Counted from the first letter of the stretch, positions 18,182 to 28,184 are shown. The stretch is DNA of 64,000 nt from JAVVHH01 sp963848035 (GCA_963848035.1 CAWKCD010000001.1:186001-250000); one strand, 5' to 3'. Made by a program: numbers and translations. The notes: a model not told the origin generated them from the sequence alone.

Positions 18182-21100
18182 ATGGCGGAGTGCCCTCGTT
18201 GCGCGAACAAGGTCCGGGACACAGCGCGCTTCTGCGACGCCTGCGGTTTGGATCTGGCCAAGGAAGCCGGCTTCGAAAGCGAGCTGAAATACGTCACCGT
18301 CCTGTTCGGCGACGTGGTGAACTCGACCGAGCTGATCGCGGGCCGCTCGCCGGAAGAGGCGAAGGCGGCGTTGACCCCGGCCGTCAACGCCATGGTCGCG
18401 GCCGTGCGCGAGTTCGGCGGCACGGTGCACTCCGTGCTGGGCGACGGGGTGTTGGCGCTGTTCGGCGCGCCGGTCAGCCAGGAGGACCACGCGCTCCGGA
18501 GCTGCCATGCGGCGCTGCGCATCCAGCAATCGGCGTCCGCGCTGCGCGAGGAGATCCGGTTCCGCATCGGGCTGGCCTCCGGTCCGACGCTGTTCAGCCT
18601 TCAGGGCGGCACCGCGCCGGGTGACCTCAGCGCGTTCGGCGCCACGATCCATCTCGCCTCCCGCCTGCAGGCGCTGGCCCGCCCCGGCACCACGCTTTGC
18701 GCCGAGACCACCCGCGCCCTGGCCGGCCGGCAGGTCGAGATGGTGGCGCTCGGGCAACGCGCGCTGCGCGGGTTCGGCGGCACGCAGGAGGTCTTCTCGC
18801 TGACCGGGCTGAGCCGCGCCGAACCGGGCTTCAGCCCGACGCTGCTGCGCGACCTCAGCCCCTTCGTCGGCCGTGAGCGTGAACTGGCGACCTTGCTGGA
18901 CCACGCACGCGGCTTCCGCGCGGCGGTGGCGCCCGCCCCGAGCGACGCAACCGCCTCCATCGCGATCGTCGCCGACGCCGGCACCGGCAAGTCGCGCCTG
19001 GCGCTGGAAGCCGCGCGGGAGTTGTCGAAGGACGGCTGGGCGATCTTCCAGGTGGGCGCGGTGTCCTATGGCCGCGACGTGCCGTATCAGGTGCTGGCCG
19101 GGCTCATCCGCGCCGCGCTGGGGATCGACCCGCGCGATCTGGCGATGGCGCCCGAGCGGGTGCAGATGGAACTGACCCGGCTCGGCGCCGACGCGTCACT
19201 GTCGCCGGCGCTGCTGTCGCTGCTCGGCTTGCCGCTCGGCGACGCGGCCGACAAATGGGACGCGCTCGACCCGCTGCGCCGCCGCCTGGCGATCGCCGAG
19301 GCGACGCGGACGGTGCTGGACGGGATCGCCAGCCGCCAGCCGACCCTGCTGGTGATCGACGACCTGCAATGGACCGACGACGAAAGCCTCAAGGCGCTCG
19401 ATTTCGTTTCCGAGCCGGGCGCCGGCGCGCTGCTGATCACGACCCACCGTCCGGACTTCGCGCCCAACTGGCAGGCGCGCCGGCTCAGCCTGATCGAGCT
19501 GCCGCCGCTGCCGCCCGACAGCGTCAGCGCGATGGTCCGGCAGGCCTTCCCGGGGCTCGCGGACGTGCTGCGGATCCCGCTGATCATGCGGGCGGACGGC
19601 AATCCGTTCTTCGTCGAGGAGCTGGCGCGCGATGCCCTGGCGATGCCGGCGCCCAGCCCGTCGGAGGCCTTTTCGCTGCCGCCGACGATCCAGACCGTGC
19701 TGGCCTCGCGCGTCGACCGGCTGGCGACCGAGGACAAGCGGGTCGCGCTCACCGCGGCGGCGCTGGGCACGCGCTTCGCGTTGCGGCACCTGCGGGCGCT
19801 GTTCCGCGACGTCGCCGAGGGCCGCTTCCGCGAGCAGCTCGATCGGCTGTCGCAATCCGGCATCCTGCGTCCGGTCGATTTCGGCGAGGAGAGCGTCACC
19901 TTCTCGCACGCGCTGGTGCAAGAAGTGGCCTATGCCGGGCTGCCCCGCGACGAGCGGCGCGAGCTCCACCGCCGCATCGTGCGCGCGCTGCAGGACAGCG
20001 GCGGCAACCTGCAGGACCAGTCGGAGACGCTGGTCTATCACGCCGCCCGCGGCGAGTTGTGGGAGGATTTGGTCAACGCAGCGCGGCTGGCCGGCAAGCG
20101 CGCGGCCCGGCAATCGGCCTATGTCGCGGCGGCGCGATTCCTGCAGCAGGCGATCGACGCGTGCCGCCGCCTCCCGCGCACCCAGGCGCGGATGGCCGAG
20201 GAGGTCGACCTGCGGTTCGAGCTGCGGATCAACCTGTTCCCGACCGACGCGATCGCGAATAGCCTGGCCAACTCGACCGAAGCCGAGTGGCTGGCGCGCG
20301 AACTCGGCGATCTCCACCGGCTCGGCTGGGCGACCGCCTATCTCGCGCGCGACTTGCAGCTGGCCGGCCGTCCCCGCGACGCCCGGGCGACGGCGGCGCG
20401 GGCGCTCACCTATGCGGGCGACGATCACAAGCTGCAGACCGCGGCGCAGTATTTCGCCGCCCAGGCGGCCTACGCCATGGGCGACTACACCGATGCGGTG
20501 ACCTGGATCAACGAGCTGGTCGAGATGCTCGAGGCGGTGGACCCGACCGCCTGGACCGGCACGACGGGCCCGGCCGTCGTCATCTTCCGGGTATGGCTGA
20601 TCTGGTCGCTGGCGCGGCTCGGCCGGTTCGACGAGGCGCTCGCGGCGTCGGTCCGGATGCGCGAACTCGCCGACGAGTTCGACCTGCCGCTCGGCAAGAT
20701 GCTGACGCTGCTGAGCGAAGGCTACGCGCTGGCCCATGCCGGCTCGCTGCCGGAGGCCGAAGCGTCGCTGCGCGCGAGCCTGGCGCTGTGCCGCCGCTGG
20801 GAGCTATCGGCATGGTCGAACAGCATCACGTCGTGCCTGGGCCATGTGCTGGCGCGGTCCGGGCAGTTCACCGAGGCGTTCGACATGATCGGCGAGGCCG
20901 TCGTGCGGCGGCGCAAGATCGGCGTACTGGTCAACATCGCGCAGGAGCTGGCCTGGCTGTCGGATGCGCACCGCCGGGCCGGCGAGCACCAGCTCGCCGC
21001 CGAGATCGCGGACGAGGCGATCGGGGTGGCGCGCCAGCAGCAGGAGCGCGGCAACGAGGCGCTGGCCAGCTTCATGCGCGGCGAGTCGTTGCGCCAGCTC

Positions 21101-21226
21101 GGGCAGCAGGCGGAGGCGCAGGCGTGCTTCTCGGCCGCGCTGTCCCTGGCACGGGAGAGCGCGATGGCGCCGCTGGAGGCGTGCTGCCTGCAGCGGCTGG
21201 AACTGGAGCGCAACGCGAATGCCTGA
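18182..21226 (+). CDS. Class III cyclase-like / AAA ATPase / TPR signalling protein
   Basis: A 1,014-residue multidomain protein. A zinc ribbon (Cys4, Cys7, Cys18, Cys21) leads into a class III nucleotide cyclase domain at about 35-190. The metal-binding Asp44 (LFGDVVNST) and Asp88 (VLGDGVLALFG) are present, but the transition-state Asn of the usual NLAxRL motif is His157 (IHLASR). A predicted ATPase follows with Walker A GTGKSRL near 267 and Walker B LLVIDDLQW near 390. The C-terminal ~400 residues are helical TPR-like repeats. Such proteins are thought to be ATP-fuelled sensors or regulators. Its end overlaps the next gene by 8 bases. Confidence 0.85.
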   Translation: MAECPRCANKVRDTARFCDACGLDLAKEAGFESELKYVTVLFGDVVNSTELIAGRSPEEAKAALTPAVNAMVAAVREFGGTVHSVLGDGVLALFGAPVSQEDHALRSCHAALRIQQSASALREEIRFRIGLASGPTLFSLQGGTAPGDLSAFGATIHLASRLQALARPGTTLCAETTRALAGRQVEMVALGQRALRGFGGTQEVFSLTGLSRAEPGFSPTLLRDLSPFVGRERELATLLDHARGFRAAVAPAPSDATASIAIVADAGTGKSRLALEAARELSKDGWAIFQVGAVSYGRDVPYQVLAGLIRAALGIDPRDLAMAPERVQMELTRLGADASLSPALLSLLGLPLGDAADKWDALDPLRRRLAIAEATRTVLDGIASRQPTLLVIDDLQWTDDESLKALDFVSEPGAGALLITTHRPDFAPNWQARRLSLIELPPLPPDSVSAMVRQAFPGLADVLRIPLIMRADGNPFFVEELARDALAMPAPSPSEAFSLPPTIQTVLASRVDRLATEDKRVALTAAALGTRFALRHLRALFRDVAEGRFREQLDRLSQSGILRPVDFGEESVTFSHALVQEVAYAGLPRDERRELHRRIVRALQDSGGNLQDQSETLVYHAARGELWEDLVNAARLAGKRAARQSAYVAAARFLQQAIDACRRLPRTQARMAEEVDLRFELRINLFPTDAIANSLANSTEAEWLARELGDLHRLGWATAYLARDLQLAGRPRDARATAARALTYAGDDHKLQTAAQYFAAQAAYAMGDYTDAVTWINELVEMLEAVDPTAWTGTTGPAVVIFRVWLIWSLARLGRFDEALAASVRMRELADEFDLPLGKMLTLLSEGYALAHAGSLPEAEASLRASLALCRRWELSAWSNSITSCLGHVLARSGQFTEAFDMIGEAVVRRRKIGVLVNIAQELAWLSDAHRRAGEHQLAAEIADEAIGVARQQQERGNEALASFMRGESLRQLGQQAEAQACFSAALSLARESAMAPLEACCLQRLELERNANA

Positions 21227-21659
21227 CGATCCCGTCGACATCGTGAACTGGCGGCGGCTGGATGCGCGGGTGACCACGTCGGGCCAGCCCAGCGTCGATC
21301 AGCTCGGCCGGATCGGCGCGCTCGGGGTGCGCGAGGTGATCAATCTGGGGCTGCACACGCATGAGCGCGCGCTGCCGGACGAGGCCGGCGCGGTGGCCGG
21401 GCTCGGGATGCGTTACACGCACCTGCCGGTGGATTTCAACGCCCCGACCGCGGCCGATTTCGCTGCCTTCGTGGCCGCGTTCGAGGCGAGCGCGCCGGAC
21501 CCGGTCCATGTCCACTGCATCATGAACTGGCGGGTCTCGGCCTTCTTCTACCGCTACCGCCGCGACGTGCTCGGGCTCGACCCGGCGGCGATACGGGCGG
21601 ACATGGACGCGATCTGGTCCCCCGACCCGGTCTGGACGGCGTTCCTCTCAGGCCGCTAG
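21219..21659 (+). CDS. Tyrosine-phosphatase-like protein (DUF442-like)
   Basis: A 146-residue protein whose ATG lies inside the last codons of the cyclase gene (8-base overlap). It has the TSGQPS start motif and the loop VHCIMNWRVSAF of the phosphatase-like family often labelled beta-lactamase hydrolase-like. The loop spacing is CX4R rather than the classical CX5R. The tight overlap suggests it works with, or is made in step with, the cyclase/ATPase. Its stop overlaps the convergent ferritin-like gene by 12 bases. The substrate is unknown. Confidence 0.7.
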   Translation: MPDDPVDIVNWRRLDARVTTSGQPSVDQLGRIGALGVREVINLGLHTHERALPDEAGAVAGLGMRYTHLPVDFNAPTAADFAAFVAAFEASAPDPVHVHCIMNWRVSAFFYRYRRDVLGLDPAAIRADMDAIWSPDPVWTAFLSGR

Positions 21660-22481
21660 CGGCGTCTCGAGCGACTTGGCGAACGTCTTGCGGCGGCGTT
21701 GCATCAGCGCCCAGGCGAGCTTGGCGGCGCCCTCGCCGAGGCGCCCCCGCGGCGGCAGGCCGACGGCCTTGAGCACCATGCCGGTGCTGCGCTCGATGTG
21801 CTTCCATTTATAGAAGCTCATCGCGTGGCCCATGTAGCTGGCGATGCAACGGCCGTGGTCGTAGTCCAGCCCCTCGGGGTCGTTGCCGCAATGGAAGGCG
21901 TAGGCCAGCTCGTCGTCCTCGGACTCGGTGATGCGGCCGGCGGCGATGCGCAGGCGGGAGAACAGGCCGAGCTTCTCGCGGGCCAGATAGCGCTTCATGT
22001 GGTCGTAGAAGAGCTTGAAATGGCGGTATTCGTCGGCTGCGATCAGGCGGCAGACGTGCTGCAGCACCGGCTCCTCGGTCGAGTCGGCGAGCGCGGTGTA
22101 GTAGCTGCTGGTGCCGGTCTCGACCATGCAGCGGGCGATCAGCTCCCCGGTGCGCGAGCCGCGGACGCTGGAGTCGCCGTCCAGCGGAAGCTTGTAGCCG
22201 GTGCGATAGCGCTCGAAGGCGGCATCGAAATCCCAAGTCGGATCGGCCAGCGTGGCCCAGCGGCCCAGCGCGTCGCCGTGCTGGACCTCCTCGATCGCCC
22301 AATTGTCGCTGGCTTGTCGGAAGTCGGGATCGTCTACGAAGACCCGGCCGAGATAGGCTGCATAATCGAGCCCGTTCTTCTCGACCATGGCCGCCGCTTT
22401 GACCAACGGCACGATGGCCGGGTCGACCTTGGACGCGTCGAAGCTGTCCCAGGCCACGTCATTGAGTGACCAGTGTTTCAT
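21648..22481 (-). CDS. Ferritin-like di-iron protein
   Basis: About 277 residues from ATG 22481 (MKHWSLNDV). Two ExxH motifs, IEEVQHG near residue 67 and DEYRHFKLF near 150, with an intervening Glu-rich helix, fit a four-helix ferritin-like di-iron centre. This fold covers oxygenases, desaturase-like enzymes and rubrerythrin relatives; nothing in the sequence decides between them. No signal peptide is seen. An in-frame ATG at 22508 is a possible earlier start. It converges on the phosphatase-like gene. Confidence 0.65.
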   Translation of the reverse strand: MKHWSLNDVAWDSFDASKVDPAIVPLVKAAAMVEKNGLDYAAYLGRVFVDDPDFRQASDNWAIEEVQHGDALGRWATLADPTWDFDAAFERYRTGYKLPLDGDSSVRGSRTGELIARCMVETGTSSYYTALADSTEEPVLQHVCRLIAADEYRHFKLFYDHMKRYLAREKLGLFSRLRIAAGRITESEDDELAYAFHCGNDPEGLDYDHGRCIASYMGHAMSFYKWKHIERSTGMVLKAVGLPPRGRLGEGAAKLAWALMQRRRKTFAKSLETPLAA

Positions 22482-22574
22482 GACAGTTGGCTTACCGTTT
22501 CCGCTCACACAGGACTATCACTTACGTGCAACACTAGCGTGTCGTCGCAGTGACAGTCGACAAAAGGCCGTGTG

Positions 22575-22982
22575 TTATGGCGCTCCGGCGGCCTCGATCA
22601 TGGCGCGCGCCGACTGCATGCGCGCCATGGCGGCATCCAGCGCAGGGACGTTCATCTTGTCGGCCGCGGCGTATTCGGCCTCGGCCGCCTTGAGGCGCTC
22701 CTCGCCCTTGGCGCGCGACACTTCGGCCACGGGGGTCGCTTCGTCGGCCAGCACGGTGCAGCGCTCCGGCGTGATCTCGGCAAAGCCGCCGCTGACGTAG
22801 AGCCGCGCCGTGGGCTGACCACCCTCGTGCAGCGTGATCGTGCCGCCGCGCAGCAGCACGATCATCGGGCTATGACCCGGCAAGACGCCGAGGTCGCCCT
22901 CGGCGGCCGGGATCACCGCCATGTCGACCGGCTGCGACAGGAGCAGCTTGTCGGGAGCGACGATCTCGAGCTGGGTCGGCAT
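22575..22982 (-). CDS. atpC: ATP synthase F1 epsilon subunit
   Basis: 135 residues, normal for the family. It has the N-terminal beta-sandwich with IPAAEGDLGVLPGHSPM and the C-terminal helical hairpin. It links the central stalk to rotation and damps ATP hydrolysis. It starts 2 bases after the atpD stop and is the last gene of the leftward F1 cluster. Confidence 0.95.
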   Translation of the reverse strand: MPTQLEIVAPDKLLLSQPVDMAVIPAAEGDLGVLPGHSPMIVLLRGGTITLHEGGQPTARLYVSGGFAEITPERCTVLADEATPVAEVSRAKGEERLKAAEAEYAAADKMNVPALDAAMARMQSARAMIEAAGAP

Positions 22983-22984
22983 GC

Positions 22985-24415
22985 TCAGGCCGAGACCTTC
23001 ATGCTCTCGGCCTTCTTCACCGCGTCCTCGATCGTGCCGACCATGTAGAACGCCGCTTCCGGCAGATGGTCGTACTGGCCGTCGATGATCGCCTTGAACG
23101 AGCGGACCGTGTCGGCGACGGGCACGAACAGGCCCGGCGTGCCGGTGAACACCTCGGCCACGTGGAACGGCTGGCTGAGGAAGCGCTCGATGCGGCGGGC
23201 GCGGCCGACGATGAGCTTGTCGTCTTCCGAGAGCTCGTCCATGCCGAGAATGGCGATGATGTCCTGCAGGCTCTTGTAGGTCTGCAGCACGCGCTGGACT
23301 TCGCGGGCGACGGCGTAGTGCTCGTCACCGACGATGCGGGGCTCGAGCGCGCGGCTGGTGGAGTCGAGCGGGTCGACGGCCGGGTAGATGCCCTTCTCGG
23401 AGATGGCGCGGCTCAGCGTGGTGGTGGCGTCCAAGTGGGCGAAGGAGGTCGCGGGCGCCGGGTCGGTGAGGTCGTCGGCGGGGACGTAGATGGCCTGCAC
23501 CGAGGTGATGGAGCCCTTCTTGGTGGACGTGATGCGCTCCTGCAGCGCGCCCATGTCGGTCGCCAGCGTCGGCTGATAGCCCACCGCCGACGGGATACGG
23601 CCGAGCAGCGCCGAGACTTCGGCGCCGGCCTGCGTGAAGCGGAAGATGTTGTCGACGAAGAACAGGACGTCCTGGCCCTCTTCGTCGCGGAAATACTCGG
23701 CCAGCGACAGGCCGGACAGGGCGACGCGGGCGCGCGCGCCCGGCGGCTCGTTCATCTGGCCATAGACCAGCGCCACCTTGGAGCCCTCGGTGGTGTTGTC
23801 GCCGAGCTTGATGACGCCGGCGTCGATCATCTCGTGATAGAGGTCGTTGCCCTCGCGGGTCCGCTCGCCGACGCCGGCGAACACCGACACGCCGCCATGG
23901 CCCTTGGCGATGTTGTTGATCAGCTCCTGGATGAGCACGGTCTTGCCCACGCCGGCGCCGCCGAACAGGCCGATCTTGCCGCCCTTGAGGTAGGGCGCGA
24001 GCAGGTCGATGACCTTGATGCCCGTGACCAGGATCTCGGCCGACGTCGCCTGCTCCTCGAACGAGGGCGCCTCGCGGTGGATCGGGTAGCGCATCTTGGC
24101 GTTGACCGGGCCGCGCTCGTCGATCGGCTCGCCGATCACGTTGAGGATGCGCCCGAGCGTCTCGGGGCCGACGGGGACGCTGATCGGGGCGCCCGTGTCG
24201 ATCACCTCGGAGCCGCGGACCATGCCGTCGGTGCTGTCCATGGCGATGCAGCGGACGGTGCGCTCGCCGAGCTCCTGGGACACTTCGAGGACGAGCGTCT
24301 GGTCCTTGTTCTTGGCGTGCAGCGCGTTCTGGATGAAGGGCAGCTCGCCCTCGAACTGGACGTCCACGACGGCGCCGAGCACCTGCGTGACCCGGCCGAC
24401 GTTGTTCTTTGCCAT
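22985..24415 (-). CDS. atpD: ATP synthase F1 beta subunit
   Basis: 476 residues with the catalytic Walker A GGAGVGKT, the ALSGLSLAEYFRDEEGQDVL segment with the catalytic Glu region, and the DELSEDDK loop near the C-terminus. It forms the catalytic sites of F1. The start ATG is preceded by AGGATAGAGACGC. Unlike the usual contiguous order it is parted from atpG by a ~1.2-kb stretch holding an unknown gene plus 311 non-coding bases. The frame is intact. Confidence 0.97.
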   Translation of the reverse strand: MAKNNVGRVTQVLGAVVDVQFEGELPFIQNALHAKNKDQTLVLEVSQELGERTVRCIAMDSTDGMVRGSEVIDTGAPISVPVGPETLGRILNVIGEPIDERGPVNAKMRYPIHREAPSFEEQATSAEILVTGIKVIDLLAPYLKGGKIGLFGGAGVGKTVLIQELINNIAKGHGGVSVFAGVGERTREGNDLYHEMIDAGVIKLGDNTTEGSKVALVYGQMNEPPGARARVALSGLSLAEYFRDEEGQDVLFFVDNIFRFTQAGAEVSALLGRIPSAVGYQPTLATDMGALQERITSTKKGSITSVQAIYVPADDLTDPAPATSFAHLDATTTLSRAISEKGIYPAVDPLDSTSRALEPRIVGDEHYAVAREVQRVLQTYKSLQDIIAILGMDELSEDDKLIVGRARRIERFLSQPFHVAEVFTGTPGLFVPVADTVRSFKAIIDGQYDHLPEAAFYMVGTIEDAVKKAESMKVSA

Positions 24416-24726
24416 TGCGTCTCTATCCTTGCTGTCCCCGGGCGCCCGGGCCTGCGATCGATCTGTCGGGCCTCCTATAGGGGCATGCCGTCCGGGTTTC
24501 TAGTCCAGGCGGGGCGGGAAATGCATCGATCGCGGCTTCTTTCGGATGGCCGAGCGCGCAGTCACGCCGCCGGCCGGACGGAGCCGACCGTCGTGCACGA
24601 ACGCAGAACGTTGCCGGGTTCTTCGAAGAGAGCATGTTTCCGACGAGCTCGGCAGGCGCTACGGCGCCGATGAAGCAGTGGTGCGGACGCTTCGCTGCAG
24701 GCTTTCGGCGGCCCGCGAGGACCCGC
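24416..24726. other. Non-coding gap between the inserted gene and atpD
   Basis: This 311-base stretch lies between the end of the unknown exported-protein gene and the atpD start. Only short frames of biased composition cross it and none looks like a protein. I see no hairpin with a T-tract, no tRNA and no repeat. It is long for the inside of an operon and could hold a secondary promoter for atpDC, but I cannot point to boxes. Confidence 0.5.
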
Positions 24727-25613
24727 TCAGCGTTGGACGGGGCGCCAGTCCGGATCGGCAGCGTTGCGCGGGTCGAAGCTGGGATCGCCCGATTCCAATC
24801 GGCGTCCGTCCCGGTTCGTCCAGATCACCGACGGCGAGATCGAATTGCGGGTCGGCGCCTCGCCCCAGGGATGCGGGTTGTACTGCTGGCCGGTGAGCAT
24901 CGGGTCGAGCGAGGATTGACGCCAGGAGTCCGAGGCGGCGCGCTGCTGCTCGACCGCGCTCCAGGTCGCGCGCGACCATTGCAGGTAGTTCTGGTAGTCC
25001 GCGCTCTGGCGGGCGGTGATGGCGCGGTTGGCATTGCTCACGTCGCCCCGGCCGAACGCGTTCGGGCCGACATTGCGGGCGAGCAGCGCGACCTGCGGCA
25101 GCCAGCCGACATAGCGGCTCCAGACCTCGCCGCTCGAGGCGGCCAAATGCATCAGGCCGCTGCACATGCCGTAGGTCACGGCCATGTTGACGATAGCGGT
25201 TCCCTGCATCCGCCGGATGCCCCAGGGCTCCTGCAGGCCATAGAGCAATTCGATCGCCACCGCGTAGCTCTGGCCGGGCAGCGCCGGCACCTGCCAGGTG
25301 GCGACGACCTGGATGTTCGGCGGGATCTGGAACACCCGGGTCATGATCGCCAGCGCGAACTGCACGGGATCGACCATATTCGGGATAGCCGGTGATCCCC
25401 GCGACGGCGATCCCGGCGCTGCGGTCGCCGGCGCGGAGGGAAAGGACGTGGTTGCCCTCTTCGCCGACCTCCCAACCGGCCGGCAGATAGAAGAGGAAGT
25501 TGCGGCCGGCGACGAAATCGCCAGCAGGCTGGGCGGTCGGCCGGCCCGCCGACGAGGGCGGCGCCGATCAAACCCAAGGCGGTTCTCCGGTCGAGCCTGT
25601 GTCGGATCGACAT
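24727..25613 (-). pseudogene. Unknown exported protein inside the atp operon (two frameshifts)
   Basis: About 294 residues when three frames are joined at about 25525-25532 and 25373-25378; each break is explained by one extra T on the coding strand. It begins MSIRHRLDRRTALGLIG, a twin-arginine-like or Sec signal. Next come FLFYLPAGWEVGEEG, a GIAVAGITGYPE segment, and a C-terminal block with PHPWGE and VIWTNRDGRRLESGDPSFDP. I do not recognise the family. It sits between atpG and atpD on the same strand, where most bacteria have nothing. Conservation of character across the breaks suggests sequencing error over decay. Confidence 0.55.
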
Positions 25614-25693
25614 GCGATCGCGGCGCCTTCGGATAGTTCGTTACGCTAAACGATATCCATCCCGCGCCGCGCCCGTCAAGATCGACGGGCGGC

Positions 25694-26581
25694 TCAGACC
25701 GCTTCGGCGCCGGAGATGATCTCGATCAGCTCGCGGGTGATGTTGGCCTGGCGCGTGCGGTTGTAGTTCAGCGTCAGCCGGTTGATCATCTCGCCGGCAT
25801 TGCGGGTCGCGTTGTCCATCGCCGACATGCGCGCGCCCTGCTCGCCGGCGCCGCTCTCGATGAGGGCGCGGAACAGCTGGATCGCCATGTTGCGCGGCAG
25901 CAGCGCGGCGAGGATGGCCTCCTCGTCGGGCTCGAACTCGTATTGCGCCTGGTTCTTCTCGGGTTCGGCCGCGGCCTGGTTCTGCTCGATGCTCAGCGGG
26001 ATCAGCTGCATCTCGGTCGGCACCTGGGAGATCACCGAGACGAAACGGTTGTAGATCACCGTGCAGACGTCGAACTCGCCGGCGATCAGCATCTGGGTGA
26101 TCTTCTCGGCGACCTCGTTGACGTCGCTGAACTCGATCCGCTTCTTGCCGGCGAAGGTGTAGTCGCCGGTCAGCCGGGTCGCGTAGTCGCGCTTGAGGTA
26201 GTCGCGGCCCTTACGCCCCACGGCGAGGACCTTGACGGTCTTGCCCTCGGCCTCGAGGCGCTGGATCGCGGTGCGGGCGGCGCGGCCCACGTTGGTGTTG
26301 AAGGCGCCGGCCAGGCCTCGGTCGGCGGTGACGACGACCAGGAGATGAACCTTGTCGGCGCCGGTGCCGACCAGCATGCGCGGCGCCGTCGGCGAGCCCT
26401 GGGCGCTCTGCGCCAGGGCGGCCAGCATGCGCTGCATCCGCTCGGCGTAGGGCCGCGCGGCTTCGGCTTGGGTCTGGGCGCGCTTGAGCTTGCTCGCGGC
26501 GACCATCTTCATGGCCGACGTGATCTTGCGCGTGGACTTGACGCTGTTGATGCGCCCCCGGAGCGCCTTCAGGCTGGCCAT
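25694..26581 (-). CDS. atpG: ATP synthase F1 gamma subunit
   Basis: 295 residues. The N-terminal helix MASLKALRGRINSVKSTRKI and the C-terminal helix MDNATRNAGEMINRLTLNYN are the two coiled-coil parts of the rotor shaft. It starts 12 bases after the atpA stop on the leftward strand. Downstream the cluster is interrupted by an unknown exported-protein gene before atpD. Confidence 0.96.
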   Translation of the reverse strand: MASLKALRGRINSVKSTRKITSAMKMVAASKLKRAQTQAEAARPYAERMQRMLAALAQSAQGSPTAPRMLVGTGADKVHLLVVVTADRGLAGAFNTNVGRAARTAIQRLEAEGKTVKVLAVGRKGRDYLKRDYATRLTGDYTFAGKKRIEFSDVNEVAEKITQMLIAGEFDVCTVIYNRFVSVISQVPTEMQLIPLSIEQNQAAAEPEKNQAQYEFEPDEEAILAALLPRNMAIQLFRALIESGAGEQGARMSAMDNATRNAGEMINRLTLNYNRTRQANITRELIEIISGAEAV

Positions 26582-26593
26582 TGGCTGTGCAAC

Positions 26594-28126
26594 CTAGCTG
26601 AAGTTCTTGGCGAAGCCGTCCAGGAAGCCGGTCAGCGCCTTCTCCACGTCGGGCTTCATCTCGCGGTCGGTGCGGATGCTCTCGAGGATCTCGGGATGCT
26701 TGACCTTCAGCTCGGACAGCAGACGCCGCTCGAACTCGTTGACCTTGCCGACGGGGATCTTGTCCAGATAGCCCTTGGTGCCGGCATAGATGCTGATCAC
26801 CTGCTCTTCGACCGGCATCGGGCTGAACTGCGGCTGCTTGAGCAGCTCGGTCAGCCGCGCGCCGCGGGCGAGCAGGTTCTGCGTCGAGGCGTCGAGGTCG
26901 GACGCGAACTGGGCGAAGGCGGCCATCTCGCGATACTGCGCGAGTTCGAGCTTGATGGAGCCCGCGACCTTCTTCATCGCCTTGATCTGCGCCGCCGAGC
27001 CGACGCGGGACACCGAGAGGCCGACGTTCACCGCCGGGCGGATGCCGCGGAAGAACAGCTCGGTCTCGAGGAAGATCTGGCCGTCGGTGATCGAGATGAC
27101 GTTGGTCGGGATGTAGGCGGACACGTCGCCGGCCTGGGTCTCGATGACGGGCAGCGCGGTGAGCGAGCCGGAACCGAGTTCCTTGGACATCTTGGCGGCA
27201 CGCTCGAGCAGGCGCGAGTGCAGGTAGAACACGTCGCCCGGATAGGCTTCGCGGCCCGGCGGACGGCGCAGCAGCAGCGACATCTGGCGGTAGGCGACGG
27301 CCTGCTTGGACAAGTCGTCGTAGCAGATCATGGCGTGCATGCCGTTGTCGCGGAAGAACTCGCCCATGGTGCAGCCGGTGTAGGGCGCGAGGAACTGCAT
27401 CGGCGCCGGGTCGGACGCGGTGGCGGCGACGACGATGGAATATTCCATCGCGCCGTTCTCCTCGAGCGTGCGCACGAGCTGGGCGACGGTCGAGCGCTTC
27501 TGGCCGATGGCGACGTAGATGCAGTAGAGCTTGCGGCTCTCGTCGTCGCCGTTGTTGATGAATTTCTGGTTGATGATGGCGTCGATCAGCACGGCGGACT
27601 TGCCGGTCTGGCGGTCGCCGATGACCAGCTCGCGCTGGCCGCGGCCGATCGGGATCAGCGCGTCGATCGCCTTCAGGCCGGTCTGCATCGGCTCGTGCAC
27701 GGACTGGCGGCCGATGATGCCCGGGGCCTTCACCTCGACCTGGCGGCGCTCGGTGGTCGCGATCGGGCCCTTGCCGTCGATCGGGTTGCCGAGCGCGTCG
27801 ACGACGCGGCCGAGCAGCGCCTTGCCGACGGGGACGTCGACGATGTCGTTGGTGCGGGTGACGGTGTCGCCTTCGCGGATCTTGGTGTCGTCGCCGAACA
27901 CCACGATGCCGACGTTGTCGGTCTCGAGGTTCAGCGCCATGCCCTTCACGCCGGCGCTGGGGAACTCGACGAGCTCGCCGGCCATGACGTTCTGCAGGCC
28001 GAAGACGCGGGCGATGCCGTCGCCGACGGAGAGGACCTGGCCGGTCTCGGCGACGTTCTGCTCGGTGTCGAAGCTGGCGATCTGCTTCTTGAGGATGTCC
28101 GAGATCTCGGCGGGACGGATTTCCAT
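26594..28126 (-). CDS. atpA: ATP synthase F1 alpha subunit
   Basis: 510 residues with the non-catalytic nucleotide site GDRQTGKSA and the conserved arginine-finger region SVSRVGSAAQ. It alternates with beta in the F1 ring. It follows atpH by 58 bases. The frame is intact over its full length. Confidence 0.97.
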   Translation of the reverse strand: MEIRPAEISDILKKQIASFDTEQNVAETGQVLSVGDGIARVFGLQNVMAGELVEFPSAGVKGMALNLETDNVGIVVFGDDTKIREGDTVTRTNDIVDVPVGKALLGRVVDALGNPIDGKGPIATTERRQVEVKAPGIIGRQSVHEPMQTGLKAIDALIPIGRGQRELVIGDRQTGKSAVLIDAIINQKFINNGDDESRKLYCIYVAIGQKRSTVAQLVRTLEENGAMEYSIVVAATASDPAPMQFLAPYTGCTMGEFFRDNGMHAMICYDDLSKQAVAYRQMSLLLRRPPGREAYPGDVFYLHSRLLERAAKMSKELGSGSLTALPVIETQAGDVSAYIPTNVISITDGQIFLETELFFRGIRPAVNVGLSVSRVGSAAQIKAMKKVAGSIKLELAQYREMAAFAQFASDLDASTQNLLARGARLTELLKQPQFSPMPVEEQVISIYAGTKGYLDKIPVGKVNEFERRLLSELKVKHPEILESIRTDREMKPDVEKALTGFLDGFAKNFS

Positions 28127-28184
28127 ACTCTTGTCCTTCGTTCTCTGCCGGCGAGCGTTGTCGGCGCCGATTGTATCGTTGGTG

